From contig NZ_BDAY01000049.1 in NCBI RefSeq assembly GCF_001612685.1, forward strand, positions 35,523 through 99,522: a DNA stretch of 64,000 bases. Direction: 5' to 3'. Origin of the DNA: Nocardia altamirensis NBRC 108246 (lineage in GTDB: Bacteria > Actinomycetota > Actinomycetes > Mycobacteriales > Mycobacteriaceae). The position numbers and the translations under genes are program-made. This document shows positions 42,054-50,701 of this stretch, one piece after another. Each line of letters begins with the position of its first letter. The first letter of the stretch is position 1. The notes below the pieces were generated by a model. That model worked only from the letters and a program-made list of their open reading frames with translations. It was not told where the DNA came from and did not search any database.

Positions 42054-42188
42054 CTGCGCCTGGCACTCACCACCCGGGGACATCGTTCGATTCGCTACGC
42101 TGAGGTTCTCGATCGAGTCGGGCTGGCAGGCGCAACCGTCATCGTCGCCACTCACAACGACCGCATACGCACCGACATCGAACACGAC
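42042..42188 (+). pseudogene. ABC-transporter ATPase remnant with internal deletion
   Basis: The translation TAENLRLALTTRGH...YAEVLDRVGLAGATVIVATHNDRI joins the region before the ABC signature motif (ENLxLxLxxRG...VLDRVGL) directly to the switch-His strand (GATVIVATHN) of LolD/MacB-like ATPases. Walker A, the signature motif and Walker B are missing. This is best explained as a deletion derivative. Confidence 0.6.
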
Positions 42189-42396
42189 CTCACCCCTCCA
42201 CGAGTCAACTCGGAGCGGGAACAGCGCGTTCGGAGCTCATGCGTGTGAAATGCGCTGTCGCTTCGAATTCGAGCTTTTCAGCGCACATTTACAGCGCACT
42301 CTCACTCGGTACTGGTAGGTGGACCCGCGCCGGGCAGAGGCACGCCACGCGGTGGTCCCGACGTGCGGTAGCCGCCTTCTCCGCTACGGTGGCCCC

Positions 42397-43599
42397 GTGA
42401 CCTTACGAGTCCTGGCAGACAGTGTCGCGGCCAACAGCACTGTGCTGGCCTACATTCCCAGTCCACCGCAGGGTGTATGGCACATCGGTCCGTTTCCGCT
42501 GCGTGCCTACGCGTTGTGCATCATCCTCGGCATCATCGTCGCCATCTGGTGGGGTGAGCGGCGCTGGCGGGACCGTGGCGGGCAGCCGGGGGCGATCCTG
42601 GATGTCGCGATGTTCGCGGTGCCGTTCGGCCTGGTCGGCGGCAGGCTGTATCACGTCGCCACCGATTGGCCCAAGTACTTCGGCGCCGACGGCGACCCCA
42701 TGGCCGCGTTGGAGATCTGGAACGGCGGCCTCGGCATCTGGGGTGCGGTGGCGCTCGGCGGCGTCGGCGCCTGGATCGGCTGCCGGGTGTATCGGATCCC
42801 GTTGCCCGCGTTGGGCGATGCGATCGCCCCGCCGATCCTGCTCGCGCAGGCCATCGGCCGCCTCGGCAACTACTTCAACCAAGAGTTGTACGGTCGTACC
42901 ACCGAGCTGCCCTGGGGCCTGGAGATCTACTTCCGCTACAACGACAACCTGAAGCCGGACGCGATGAACGGCGTCTCCAACGGCGTCGTCGACAAGGTCG
43001 TGCATCCGACGTTCCTCTACGAGCTGATCTGGAACGTGCTCATCGTGATCGTGCTCGTCCGGCTGGACAAGCGGTACCGGATCGGCCACGGTCGCCTGTT
43101 CGCCCTCTATGTCGCCGGCTACAGCTTCGGCCGCTTCTTCGTCGAGCTGATGCGCGACGACGAGGCCACCAAGATCGCGGGCATCCGCATCAACTCGTTC
43201 ACCTCCGCCGTCGTATTCCTCGCGGCCATCGCCTATTTCATCTTCGCGACCAAGGGCAAGGAAGTCGCCGAGCAACTCCAGCCGGGCGCGGTTCCACGCC
43301 CGTGGCCGTGGCAGTTCGGCGCACTCCGGGCCGCGGGCGCGGCGACCGCGACCGACGCCGCCACGGATACGGTTGTGCTGACCAAGGATTCGACCGCGGA
43401 CAAGGACGCCTCGCCGGACGAACCCACGGCCGACGACCCCGACTCGAGTGCGTCCGATGACGCTGTGGACCTGACCAAGGACGCCGCCGAGGACTCCGCC
43501 GATACGAGCAAGGCATCGGCAGGCGCGGACAAGGCGGAGTCGAGCAAGACCGACGACACCGCCGCCACGAAGACGGGCGCCGACTCCGACAAGTCCTGA
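42397..43599 (+). CDS. lgt: Prolipoprotein diacylglyceryl transferase
   Basis: 400 residues. Transfers diacylglycerol from phosphatidylglycerol to the lipobox Cys of prelipoproteins at the membrane. Seven membrane segments; signatures GGRLYHVATDW, NGGLGIWGAVALGG, QAIGRLGNYFNQELYGR and HPTFLYELIWN. After the last span a ~100-residue Ala/Asp/Lys/Ser-rich hydrophilic tail follows, as in other actinobacterial Lgt. GTG 42397 has no ribosome site but TACGGT 6 bases upstream, so it is probably leaderless. Several lipoproteins in this window are its clients. Confidence 0.95.
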   Translation: MTLRVLADSVAANSTVLAYIPSPPQGVWHIGPFPLRAYALCIILGIIVAIWWGERRWRDRGGQPGAILDVAMFAVPFGLVGGRLYHVATDWPKYFGADGDPMAALEIWNGGLGIWGAVALGGVGAWIGCRVYRIPLPALGDAIAPPILLAQAIGRLGNYFNQELYGRTTELPWGLEIYFRYNDNLKPDAMNGVSNGVVDKVVHPTFLYELIWNVLIVIVLVRLDKRYRIGHGRLFALYVAGYSFGRFFVELMRDDEATKIAGIRINSFTSAVVFLAAIAYFIFATKGKEVAEQLQPGAVPRPWPWQFGALRAAGAATATDAATDTVVLTKDSTADKDASPDEPTADDPDSSASDDAVDLTKDAAEDSADTSKASAGADKAESSKTDDTAATKTGADSDKS

Positions 43600-43849
43600 A
43601 CCCCTCGGTGCCGCCGCGTAATACGTGGCGGCACCGATCAGGCACCAAGTTTGCCCCGAATTTCCCGATCGCTGATAACGCAGGCCACCGCCGCGGACGA
43701 TACCCGGAGGAATGCCGAGGCTACGGGGCGACAAACCGCACCGGTCCGACGACAATGTCGACTGACCGTTGCGAGCGTCCTCCGTTCGGCCATCGATCCG
43801 ATGCCGGGCGGCGAGTAGCGCGCTCGTGCGAACGAGGAGGGAAATTTCA

Positions 43850-44365
43850 GTGACCGACCCCTACCAGCAGAACCCACAAGGCGGCCCGCAGTACGGCCCG
43901 CCCGGTACGGGTCCGAACCTGAACAAGCCGCAGGACACCACGGCGTTGCCACAGTCAGACCCGTACGCACAGCAGCCGTCGGACCCCTACGCCCAGCAGC
44001 CGGCGAATCCGTATGGCCAGCAGTACGACCCGGCCAACCCGTACGGCCAGCCCGGCGGTTACCCGCCCGCCGGATACGGTCAGACGCCGGGATACAACCC
44101 GAACGACCCGGAGGCCCCGTGGGGACGTGACCAGTTCGGCGTCCCGTTCTCCGACAAGCAGAAGCTGATCGCAGGCCTCCTGCAGATCTTCCTCGGCGCG
44201 TTCGGTGTCGGCCGCTTCTACACCGGCTACAACGGCATCGCCATCGCCCAGATCGCGGTCACCTGGCTGACCTGTGGCTTCGGCGCCATCTGGCCAATCA
44301 TCGACGGGGTCCTGATGCTTGTCGGCAAGGTTCCCGACAGCGACGGCCGCCCCCTGCGCGACTGA
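43850..44365 (+). CDS. TM2-domain protein with Pro/Tyr/Gln-rich N-terminus
   Basis: 171 residues. The first ~105 are low-complexity with repeated DPYAQQP/NPYGQ units; the C-terminal ~60 form a TM2 domain: two membrane segments, KQKLIAGLLQIFLGAFGVGRFYTG and IAQIAVTWLTCGFGAIWPIIDG, ending LMLVGKVPDSDGRPLRD. Function of bacterial TM2 proteins is unclear. GTG 43850 with GGAGGGAAA upstream. The last 17 codons recur as a free copy 8 bases after the stop. Confidence 0.85.
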   Translation: MTDPYQQNPQGGPQYGPPGTGPNLNKPQDTTALPQSDPYAQQPSDPYAQQPANPYGQQYDPANPYGQPGGYPPAGYGQTPGYNPNDPEAPWGRDQFGVPFSDKQKLIAGLLQIFLGAFGVGRFYTGYNGIAIAQIAVTWLTCGFGAIWPIIDGVLMLVGKVPDSDGRPLRD

Positions 44366-44373
44366 ATCACCGC

Positions 44374-44424
44374 ATGCTGACCGGCAACGTCCGCGACAGC
44401 CGAGGCCGCCGGCTGCGCAAGTGA
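44374..44424 (+). pseudogene. Second copy of the last 17 codons of the TM2 gene
   Basis: 44374-44424 translates MLTGNVRDSRGRRLRK-stop; the TM2 gene ends MLVGKVPDSDGRPLRD-stop over 44315-44365. Both are exactly 51 bases, in register, separated by 8 bases. It is a leftover of a tandem TM2 paralogue deleted apart from its tail, or a terminal duplication. Confidence 0.75.
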
Positions 44425-44440
44425 GCTGACCCATTGCCGC

Positions 44441-44477
44441 ACGAACGGGCATCGCCGATCCGGCGGTGCCCGTTCGT
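44441..44477. terminator. Strong hairpin after the TM2 gene
   Basis: ACGAACGGGCA (44441-44451) pairs perfectly with TGCCCGTTCGT (44467-44477); the loop contains GCCG/CGGC and can extend pairing. It lies before the promoter region of the ABC binding-protein gene, consistent with a transcription terminator, although the T-run is short. Confidence 0.65.
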
Positions 44478-44630
44478 CGTTCCGCACCCGCGACGCGACC
44501 GGGAAATACGTGGGTACAACCCTTTTACGCACCATGATCGATATAGGGTCCTTCGCAGAAGTCCCGGCGTAGCATGAGCCGGATTTGCGTGTTGTGTGTG
44601 GGATGTCCATACACCGAAGAGAGGGAACCC

Positions 44631-45386
44631 GTGCGTCGCAAGCTGTTCGCCGCCGCCATGCTCGCCATCGTCGCCGCCACCGGGCTCACCGCCTGCGGCA
44701 GCAGCAGCGATCCGAATGTGTTGAAGGTCGGCACCGAAGGCACGTACACGCCGTTCAGCTACCAAGGCTCCGACGGCAAGCTCACCGGCTACGACATCGA
44801 CGTGGTCCAGGCGATCGGTGACAAGCTCGGCAAGAAGGTCGAATTCGTTTCGACACCGTGGGACGCCATCTTCGCAGGCCTCGAGGCCAAGCGTTTCGAT
44901 CTGGTCGCCAACCAGGTGACGATCAACGACGAGCGGAAGAAGAAGTACGCGCTGTCCGCTCCGTACACCACCTCCGACGGTGTCATCGTCACCCGCGCCG
45001 ACAACAACTCGATCACCACGCTCGCCGATCTGAAGGGCAAGACCTGCGCCCAGTCCGCGACGAGCAACTGGGGCAAGGTCGCCACCGGCGCAGGTGCGAA
45101 GGTGGAGGCGGTGGAAGGCTTCGTGCAGGCCATCCAGCTGCTGAAGAGCGGCCGGGTCGACGCCACCGTCAACGACACCCTCGCCGTCGCCGAGTACACC
45201 AAGAAGAACGGCTCGTCCGACGTGAAGGTCGCGGGCAAGACCGGCGAGACCAGCCAGCAAGCCTTCGCCGCGCGCAAGGACGACGCCCTGATCAAGGACG
45301 TGGACAAGGCGCTGAGCGAGCTGCGTGCCGACGGCACGCTCGCCAAGATCTCGGACAAGTACTTCGGCACCGACGTCAGCAAGTAG
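44631..45386 (+). CDS. Amino-acid ABC transporter substrate-binding lipoprotein (family 3)
   Basis: 251 residues; lipobox LTAC with lipidated Cys22 after a short signal (RRKLFAAAMLAIVAAT). Periplasmic-binding fold of the polar amino-acid/cystine type: LKVGTEGTYTPFSYQ, GKLTGYDIDVVQAIGDKLG, VEFVSTPWDAIFAGLEAKRF, DLVANQVTIN and RVDATVNDTLA. GTG 44631 with GAGAGGG upstream. Followed by its permease; no ATPase is encoded next to them. Confidence 0.9.
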   Translation: MRRKLFAAAMLAIVAATGLTACGSSSDPNVLKVGTEGTYTPFSYQGSDGKLTGYDIDVVQAIGDKLGKKVEFVSTPWDAIFAGLEAKRFDLVANQVTINDERKKKYALSAPYTTSDGVIVTRADNNSITTLADLKGKTCAQSATSNWGKVATGAGAKVEAVEGFVQAIQLLKSGRVDATVNDTLAVAEYTKKNGSSDVKVAGKTGETSQQAFAARKDDALIKDVDKALSELRADGTLAKISDKYFGTDVSK

Positions 45387-45398
45387 CCGACGCCGTCC

Positions 45399-46067
45399 AT
45401 GGATGCCGATACCAGGGAGCTGATTCAGCACAACCTATGGCCGATGCTGTTGGCCACCGTCAAGACGACGATCCCGCTGACTGCGATCAGCTTCGTCATC
45501 GGCTTGGCGATCGCGTTGCTCGTCGCGCTGGCCAGGATGTCACCGGTGTGGCCGCTGTCGGCGGCCGCCCGGTTCTACATCTCGCTCATCCGGGGCACGC
45601 CGCTGCTGGTGCAGCTGTACATCGTGTTCTATGGACTGCCGCTGATCAATGTCGTGATCCCGCCGTTCCCTGCGGCGGTGATCGCGTTCAGCCTGAACGT
45701 CGGTGGCTATGCCGCCGAGGTGGTGCGCGCGTCCATTCTCAGTGTCGCGGAAGGACAGTGGGAGGCGGCCAAGGCGCTAGGCATGTCGTATACGCAGGAG
45801 CTGCGGCTGATCATCCTGCCGCAGGCCTCGCGCATCGCCGTGCCGCCACTGTCCAACACGCTCATCTCGTTGGTGAAGGACACCTCGCTCGGCTCGCTCA
45901 TCCTGGTGACCGAACTGATGCGGGTCGCGCAGCTCGCGGCCGCGCCGACCTTCGACTTCTTCGCGCTCTATACCGTCGCCGCGCTCTACTACTGGGTCAT
46001 CTGCCTGTTCCTCGGTTCCGCGCAGACCAGATTGGAAACCCGGCTGGCCCGCCACGTTGCACGATGA
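45399..46067 (+). CDS. Amino-acid ABC transporter permease (HisM/GlnP type)
   Basis: 222 residues, about five membrane segments, with the EAA-type loop EVVRASILSVAEGQWEAAKALGMSYTQ that docks the ATPase and the preceding FYISLIRGTPLLVQLYIVFYGLP. ATG 45399, 12 bases after the binding protein. The expected ATPase (GlnQ type) is absent; pyk follows. It must use an ATPase encoded elsewhere. Confidence 0.9.
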   Translation: MDADTRELIQHNLWPMLLATVKTTIPLTAISFVIGLAIALLVALARMSPVWPLSAAARFYISLIRGTPLLVQLYIVFYGLPLINVVIPPFPAAVIAFSLNVGGYAAEVVRASILSVAEGQWEAAKALGMSYTQELRLIILPQASRIAVPPLSNTLISLVKDTSLGSLILVTELMRVAQLAAAPTFDFFALYTVAALYYWVICLFLGSAQTRLETRLARHVAR

Positions 46068-46171
46068 GCACCGGTTTGGATGTTCCCACAGCTGGAGTTC
46101 ATTATTTTCACCCAGCTTTCACCCAGGGCACAGCAGTCTCTGGTAACCCGACGGGACTAGGCTCTACACCC

Positions 46172-47590
46172 GTGATGCGACGGACGAAGATTGTGTGCAC
46201 GCTCGGCCCGGCTACGGCCACCGAGGACCGTATCCGCGAACTCGTCGAGAGCGGCATGGACGTAGCTCGGCTGAACTTCAGTCATGGCGAACACGCGGAT
46301 CACGCCGAAAACTACAAGAAGGTGCGGGCGGCGTCCGATCATCTCGGCAGGGCAGTCGGCATTCTCGCCGACCTGCAGGGCCCGAAGATTCGACTCGGCC
46401 GATTCATCGAGGGTAAGACCGTCTGGGCGACGGGCGAGGAAGTAAGGATCACCGTCGACGACGTCGACGGAACGCACGACCGGGTGTCGACCACCTACAA
46501 GGAACTCGCGAAGGACGCGAAGCCGGGCGACCGCCTGCTCGTCGACGACGGCAAGGTCGGACTGACCGTCACCAGCGTGGACGGCAACGACGTCGTCTGT
46601 CGGGTGACCGAGGGCGGACCGGTCTCCAACAACAAGGGCGTTTCCCTCCCCGGCATGGATGTGTCGGTGCCCGCACTGTCCGAAAAGGACATCGAGGACC
46701 TGGAATTCGCGCTGAAGCTCGGTGTCGACTTCATCGCGCTGTCGTTCGTGCGGTCCCCGTCCGATGTCGAGCTGGTGCACGACATCATGGACCGGGTCGG
46801 CCGCCGGGTGCCGGTGATCGCCAAGCTGGAGAAGCCGGAGGCGATCGACAACCTCGAGGCCATCGTGCTCGCGTTCGACGCGGTCATGGTCGCCCGCGGC
46901 GACCTCGGCGTCGAGCTGCCGCTGGAGCAGGTGCCGCTCGTGCAGAAGCGGGCGATCCAGATGGCGCGCGAGAACGCCAAGCCGGTGATCGTGGCGACCC
47001 AGATGCTGGAGTCGATGATCGAGAATTCGCGCCCGACCAGGGCCGAGGCCTCCGACGTCGCGAACGCGGTGCTCGACGGCGCCGACGCGGTGATGCTGTC
47101 CGGCGAGACCTCGGTCGGCGCGTGGCCCATCGAGACGGTGCGCACGATGGCACGCATCGTGCACGCCGTGGAGACCGAATCGACCAGGGTGCCACCGCTG
47201 ACCCACGTGCCGCGCACCAAGCGCGGTGTCATCTCCTACGCCGCCCGCGATATCGGTGAGCGGCTCAACGCGAAGGCGCTCGTCGCCTTCACCCAGTCCG
47301 GTGACACCGTGCGCCGCCTGGCTCGCCTGCACACCCCGCTGCCGCTGCTCGCGTTCACGCCGCTGCCTGAGGTGCGCAGCCAACTCGCCCTGACATGGGG
47401 CACCGAGACGTTCATTGTTCCGACGGTGGACAGCACCGACGCTATGATCCACCAGGTCGATGTAGCACTTCTGTCCATGGACCGATACCAAAAGGGTGAC
47501 CTCGTTGTCATCGTGGCGGGCTCCCCGCCGGGGACCGTCGGTTCCACCAACCTGATCCACGTGCATCGCATCGGTGAGGAGGATCATTAA
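46172..47590 (+). CDS. pyk: Pyruvate kinase
   Basis: 472 residues. PEP plus ADP to pyruvate plus ATP. Motifs: RRTKIVCTLGPATATEDRI, MDVARLNFSHG, ILADLQGPKIRLG, VPVIAKLEKPEAIDN, the signature MVARGDLGVELPLEQVP, ATQMLESMIENSRPTRAE and DAVMLSGETSVG. Start is GTG 46172 or ATG 46175; TAGGCT at 46158-46163 fits a leaderless start. Likely co-transcribed with tesB, which starts 3 bases after the stop. Confidence 0.96.
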   Translation: MMRRTKIVCTLGPATATEDRIRELVESGMDVARLNFSHGEHADHAENYKKVRAASDHLGRAVGILADLQGPKIRLGRFIEGKTVWATGEEVRITVDDVDGTHDRVSTTYKELAKDAKPGDRLLVDDGKVGLTVTSVDGNDVVCRVTEGGPVSNNKGVSLPGMDVSVPALSEKDIEDLEFALKLGVDFIALSFVRSPSDVELVHDIMDRVGRRVPVIAKLEKPEAIDNLEAIVLAFDAVMVARGDLGVELPLEQVPLVQKRAIQMARENAKPVIVATQMLESMIENSRPTRAEASDVANAVLDGADAVMLSGETSVGAWPIETVRTMARIVHAVETESTRVPPLTHVPRTKRGVISYAARDIGERLNAKALVAFTQSGDTVRRLARLHTPLPLLAFTPLPEVRSQLALTWGTETFIVPTVDSTDAMIHQVDVALLSMDRYQKGDLVVIVAGSPPGTVGSTNLIHVHRIGEEDH

Positions 47591-47592
47591 TT

Positions 47593-48495
47593 GTGAGTGC
47601 AAGCCTGGGCTCGGTCGTCGATTCGTCGGCGAAAGGTCGATCTGATCTTGATGTGCTGCTTGGTCTGCTCGACCTGCAGCAGATGGATGAGGACGTGTTC
47701 GTCGGCCAGCACCCGGAGAAGGTCTGGAGTCGCACGTTCGGCGGACAGCTTGTCGCGCAGGCGATCATCGCCGCGGGCCGCACCGTCGGCGATCGTCCGG
47801 TGCACGCCGTCAACGCGCATTTCGTGCGCGGCGGCGACACCAAGAAGCCGATCGAGTACCGGGTAGACCGGCACCGGGACGGCCGCGCGTTCGCCAACCG
47901 CACGGTCACCGCGTACCAGGACGACCAGGAGCTGTTCGTCATGCTCGCGGCGTTCCAGGACTGGAACAAGGGGCTCGAGCACGGGCACCCGCTGCCGGAC
48001 GTGCCGGATCCGGAGACGCTGCCCAGGGTCGAGGAAAGCTTCGAAGGCTTGGAAGACAAGCTGGAGATGTTCATCAAGGCACCGCATCCGATCGACATGC
48101 GCTACACCAACGACCCGGCCTGGATCATGAAGGGCACGGGGGAGCGGCTCAACCACAATCGAGTCTGGATGCGCACCGACGGCAGGCTGCCGGACGATCC
48201 GCTGCTGCATGTGGCGACGCTCGGCTATTCCTCGGACACCACGGTGCTCGATTCGATCATCACCACGCACGGGCTGTCCTGGGGACTGGACCGGATCGTC
48301 GCGGCGACGGTGAACCATTCGATCTGGTTCCACCGGCCGTTCCGGTTCGACGAGTGGGCGCTCTACGCCACCGAATCCCCGGTCGCCGCAGGCTCGCGTG
48401 GCCTGGCAACCGGCCGGTTCTTCTCCCGTGACGGTGATCTGCTCGCAACCACCGTGCAGGAAGGGCTGATTCGGCACTTCCCCGCGCGGGGCTGA
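47593..48495 (+). CDS. tesB: Acyl-CoA thioesterase II
   Basis: 300-residue double-hotdog enzyme hydrolysing acyl-CoA. Features: FVGQHPEKVWSRTFGGQLVAQA (first hotdog), VHAVNAHFVRGGDTKKPIEYRV, DPLLHVATLGYSSDTTVLDS and the second hotdog LDRIVAATVNHSIWFHRPFR. GTG 47593, almost abutting pyk, the same order as pykA-tesB1 in M. tuberculosis. Confidence 0.93.
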   Translation: MSASLGSVVDSSAKGRSDLDVLLGLLDLQQMDEDVFVGQHPEKVWSRTFGGQLVAQAIIAAGRTVGDRPVHAVNAHFVRGGDTKKPIEYRVDRHRDGRAFANRTVTAYQDDQELFVMLAAFQDWNKGLEHGHPLPDVPDPETLPRVEESFEGLEDKLEMFIKAPHPIDMRYTNDPAWIMKGTGERLNHNRVWMRTDGRLPDDPLLHVATLGYSSDTTVLDSIITTHGLSWGLDRIVAATVNHSIWFHRPFRFDEWALYATESPVAAGSRGLATGRFFSRDGDLLATTVQEGLIRHFPARG

Positions 48496-48589
48496 ACACG
48501 CGCTGACCCACACCGCATCGATCGTCCGCGCCGCACGTCGGTACGGAAAGTCGGTGCGGTGCAGTCGTTTCAGGGTGGCCGGCGGGCCG

Positions 48590-49009
48590 TCAGATGCGTT
48601 CGCGCTCGGCGTCGAGGTCGACGTCGGTGCGCTGCATGGCGCGGATCGAGAACGGGATCTCCCGGCTCGGATCGTTGCCTGCGAGCCCGGAGATGCGGTG
48701 CCGCAGTTGTTGTTCCAGCTCGGCGATGTCGGCGTCGGTGAGTTCGGCGGGCGCGCCGACCAGGCTCAGCGCGATCTCGTAGGTGCCGCAGCCGGTCGGC
48801 TCTTGCCCGGGATGTGCTGTGCACCAGTGGGATTCGAGCGCTACGTGAGCCCGGTCGTCGGTGTCGACGGGCAGGGTGAAGCGCCACGCGAACACGTCGC
48901 GGTCCTGCAGGTGGTCGTCCACCACCGCGCGCACAGTCTCGACGATCGCTTCGAGAGTTTCCGGTGTCACATACACATGGAGCGAAACATCCGAAATGCG
49001 GTTCGGCAT
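48590..49009 (-). CDS. Hypothetical protein, 139 aa
   Basis: From ATG 49009 (ACAGGAAT upstream). Soluble, alpha/beta, starting PNRISDVSLHVYVTPETLEA, with AWRFTLPVDTDDRAHVALES and an acidic C-terminal helix (ELTDADIAELEQQLRHRISG). It contains two Cys (in HWCTAHPGQEPTGCG) that could pair or bind metal. No family recognised. Confidence 0.6.
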   Translation of the reverse strand: MPNRISDVSLHVYVTPETLEAIVETVRAVVDDHLQDRDVFAWRFTLPVDTDDRAHVALESHWCTAHPGQEPTGCGTYEIALSLVGAPAELTDADIAELEQQLRHRISGLAGNDPSREIPFSIRAMQRTDVDLDAERERI

Positions 49010-49133
49010 GTCTATTCCTGTCGTGTGTCGAACCAGCAACGGCGGAAATTGTTGTCCGCGGGAGTGTAATACCTCCGGCCCGGAAATAGACATAGCGGCC
49101 CCGTATTGCTGGTGTCGGATCGGGCCGTCCGGG

Positions 49134-49754
49134 TCAGTGGACGCGGTGCGCCGCCAGGAAAGAGGCCAGTTCGGGGGCCTTCGACGTCGGTTCGATGACC
49201 AGGCCGCCCGGCTCGTCGACCACCGGTTTCGTTTGTTCATAGGGTGCCAAGGCCAGCATGAGCGGGACCAATGCCTCGGCGATGCGGTCGCCGACTTCGC
49301 AATATGCCTGTTCGGAGAGGCCGACGGGGTCGGCGATGTTCTCCCGGCCGACCAGGGAGAGGTCGTTGCGCGCCCGGTGCAGCCCGGCGATCGAGCGCGC
49401 CCCGGTCACGTGCGCGATCCGGCTGGCCTCCAGCAGCGTGAAGGTGCGGGCGCCGACTCCGAAGCCGTGCTGGCTCACGTTGTCGCGCAGTTGTTCGGTC
49501 ATCGTCAATACCAGATCGGCATTGTCGATCATCTCGGGCTTGAGCCGTCGTGCCTTGAATCCGCTCGGATCGCCGCCGAGTCCGATGATCGCTTCCGCGG
49601 CGAGTGGTTCGGCCGGAAAACCGACCAGTGCACGGGTTCCGGCGCTTTCGGCGGTGAGGTCCGGCAGGTCGTGGTCGATCGCAATCGCTCGGGTCAGGCG
49701 TTCGGCAATTACCGAACGACAAACATTGCCATTGCAAACGAACAGGACGTGCAT
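49134..49754 (-). CDS. Low-molecular-weight protein-tyrosine phosphatase family protein
   Basis: 206 residues. The P-loop CNGNVCRS (Cys7 to Arg13, CX5RS) opens the protein, and an Asp-Pro pair in ENIADPVG supplies the general acid. SAGTRALVGFPAEP and ADLVLTMTEQLRDNV are typical of LMW-PTP/ArsC-like and Wzb-type phosphatases. The ~45 extra C-terminal residues are unusual. ATG 49754. Possible roles: dephosphorylation of tyrosine kinases or secreted signalling; not decided by context. Confidence 0.85.
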   Translation of the reverse strand: MHVLFVCNGNVCRSVIAERLTRAIAIDHDLPDLTAESAGTRALVGFPAEPLAAEAIIGLGGDPSGFKARRLKPEMIDNADLVLTMTEQLRDNVSQHGFGVGARTFTLLEASRIAHVTGARSIAGLHRARNDLSLVGRENIADPVGLSEQAYCEVGDRIAEALVPLMLALAPYEQTKPVVDEPGGLVIEPTSKAPELASFLAAHRVH

Positions 49755-49981
49755 AGGAATACGGTAAGGGCTGAATCACCGTCCAGATGACCGAAATCCT
49801 CCTGTAATGGGGCTCCTGGACAGATGTTCATCTCCAGGTCGATCGACGTACACAAACCGTGCTCAGGGGCGTTCGCATTCGGGCGACCGAGGCAATAGTG
49901 CGAGTGTGTCCCTGTGCACATACCCCACGTAGGATGTATGGAAACATCACGCTGTGATTGCCCCGTGATAAAAGTTGCCTG

Positions 49982-50494
49982 TTACTCGAATTCACCCTTG
50001 TAGTAGGTCTTTTCGTCGATCACGGGCGCCACCTTGGCCGCTTTGTTCTCGACTCGCCCCCTGGTGGAGAACATCCTTCCGCGCATGGCGATAGCAGGCG
50101 CGAATCTGGGCAGTCCGGTCTTGCCGTCCATGTCGTCGTACATGGCGTCGATGCCGCCGTGCATGAAGTACGCCTCGTGCCAGAACCCGGTGCCGCCGGA
50201 GTCCTGCAGGAACTTCCGCCACCAATCCCGGTGCGGCGCCGATCGAGTCCACCGCTCCAGGCTGTCGAGGTCACGCCAGTACTGCCGTGCGCCCCAATGC
50301 GGCGGAAACAGCGCCCAGATCACGTCTTCGTGCGACAGCAGCCCGTCCGGCCGATCCTGGTGCGAGCTATAGAGTTTCGGCCCGAGGCCGAGCAGCCGCA
50401 GCATCCCCCTCGGCTTGCGCACCCGCATCCCGAGATAGATGACGACCAGATCCGGATACTCGCTCAGATCGACCGTCTGCCTGTTCACCCGCAT
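49982..50494 (-). CDS. DUF4188-family protein (heme/monooxygenase-like fold)
   Basis: 170 residues from ATG 50494 (GGAGG upstream). Segments VVIYLGMRVRKPRGMLRLLG, QYWRDLDSLERWTRSAPHRDWW, GGTGFWHEAYFMHGGIDAMYDDM and GLPRFAPAI define the DUF4188 family, distantly related to dimeric alpha-beta-barrel phenylacetaldoxime-dehydratase/monooxygenase-like proteins. The conserved His in WHEAYF could be a ligand. Function unknown. Confidence 0.75.
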   Translation of the reverse strand: MRVNRQTVDLSEYPDLVVIYLGMRVRKPRGMLRLLGLGPKLYSSHQDRPDGLLSHEDVIWALFPPHWGARQYWRDLDSLERWTRSAPHRDWWRKFLQDSGGTGFWHEAYFMHGGIDAMYDDMDGKTGLPRFAPAIAMRGRMFSTRGRVENKAAKVAPVIDEKTYYKGEFE

Positions 50495-50701
50495 CGCAAC
50501 CTCCGCTGACTCGGGCGTCCTGCTGCCCATCTACGCCTGAATACGAGGCAGACCGCCATTCAGTTCGAACCATCGCCCGATCTCCCGCCAGGGACGTAAA
50601 CGGGGTGCTTTGATGAGGCGATATAGAGGTCGGCGCCGCAGAGTCGACTGTCTCGTGGCAAGCGGACCAGATTTCGATTCCAGGAGCAGAGAGGAGCGGT
50701 G

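Noticed and set aside
41687..42103. Intact 138-aa membrane protein
   Set aside because: The first two thirds overlap palindromic repeats and do not read like protein; only the last part resembles a permease fragment.
44858..46171. Long in-frame extension upstream of pyruvate kinase
   Set aside because: It overlaps the binding-protein and permease genes in another frame and reads as Arg-rich noise; pyruvate kinase begins at 46172.
48554..49069. Plus-strand ORF of 171 codons
   Set aside because: Antisense to the 139-aa minus-strand gene, which has a ribosome site and better codon pattern.
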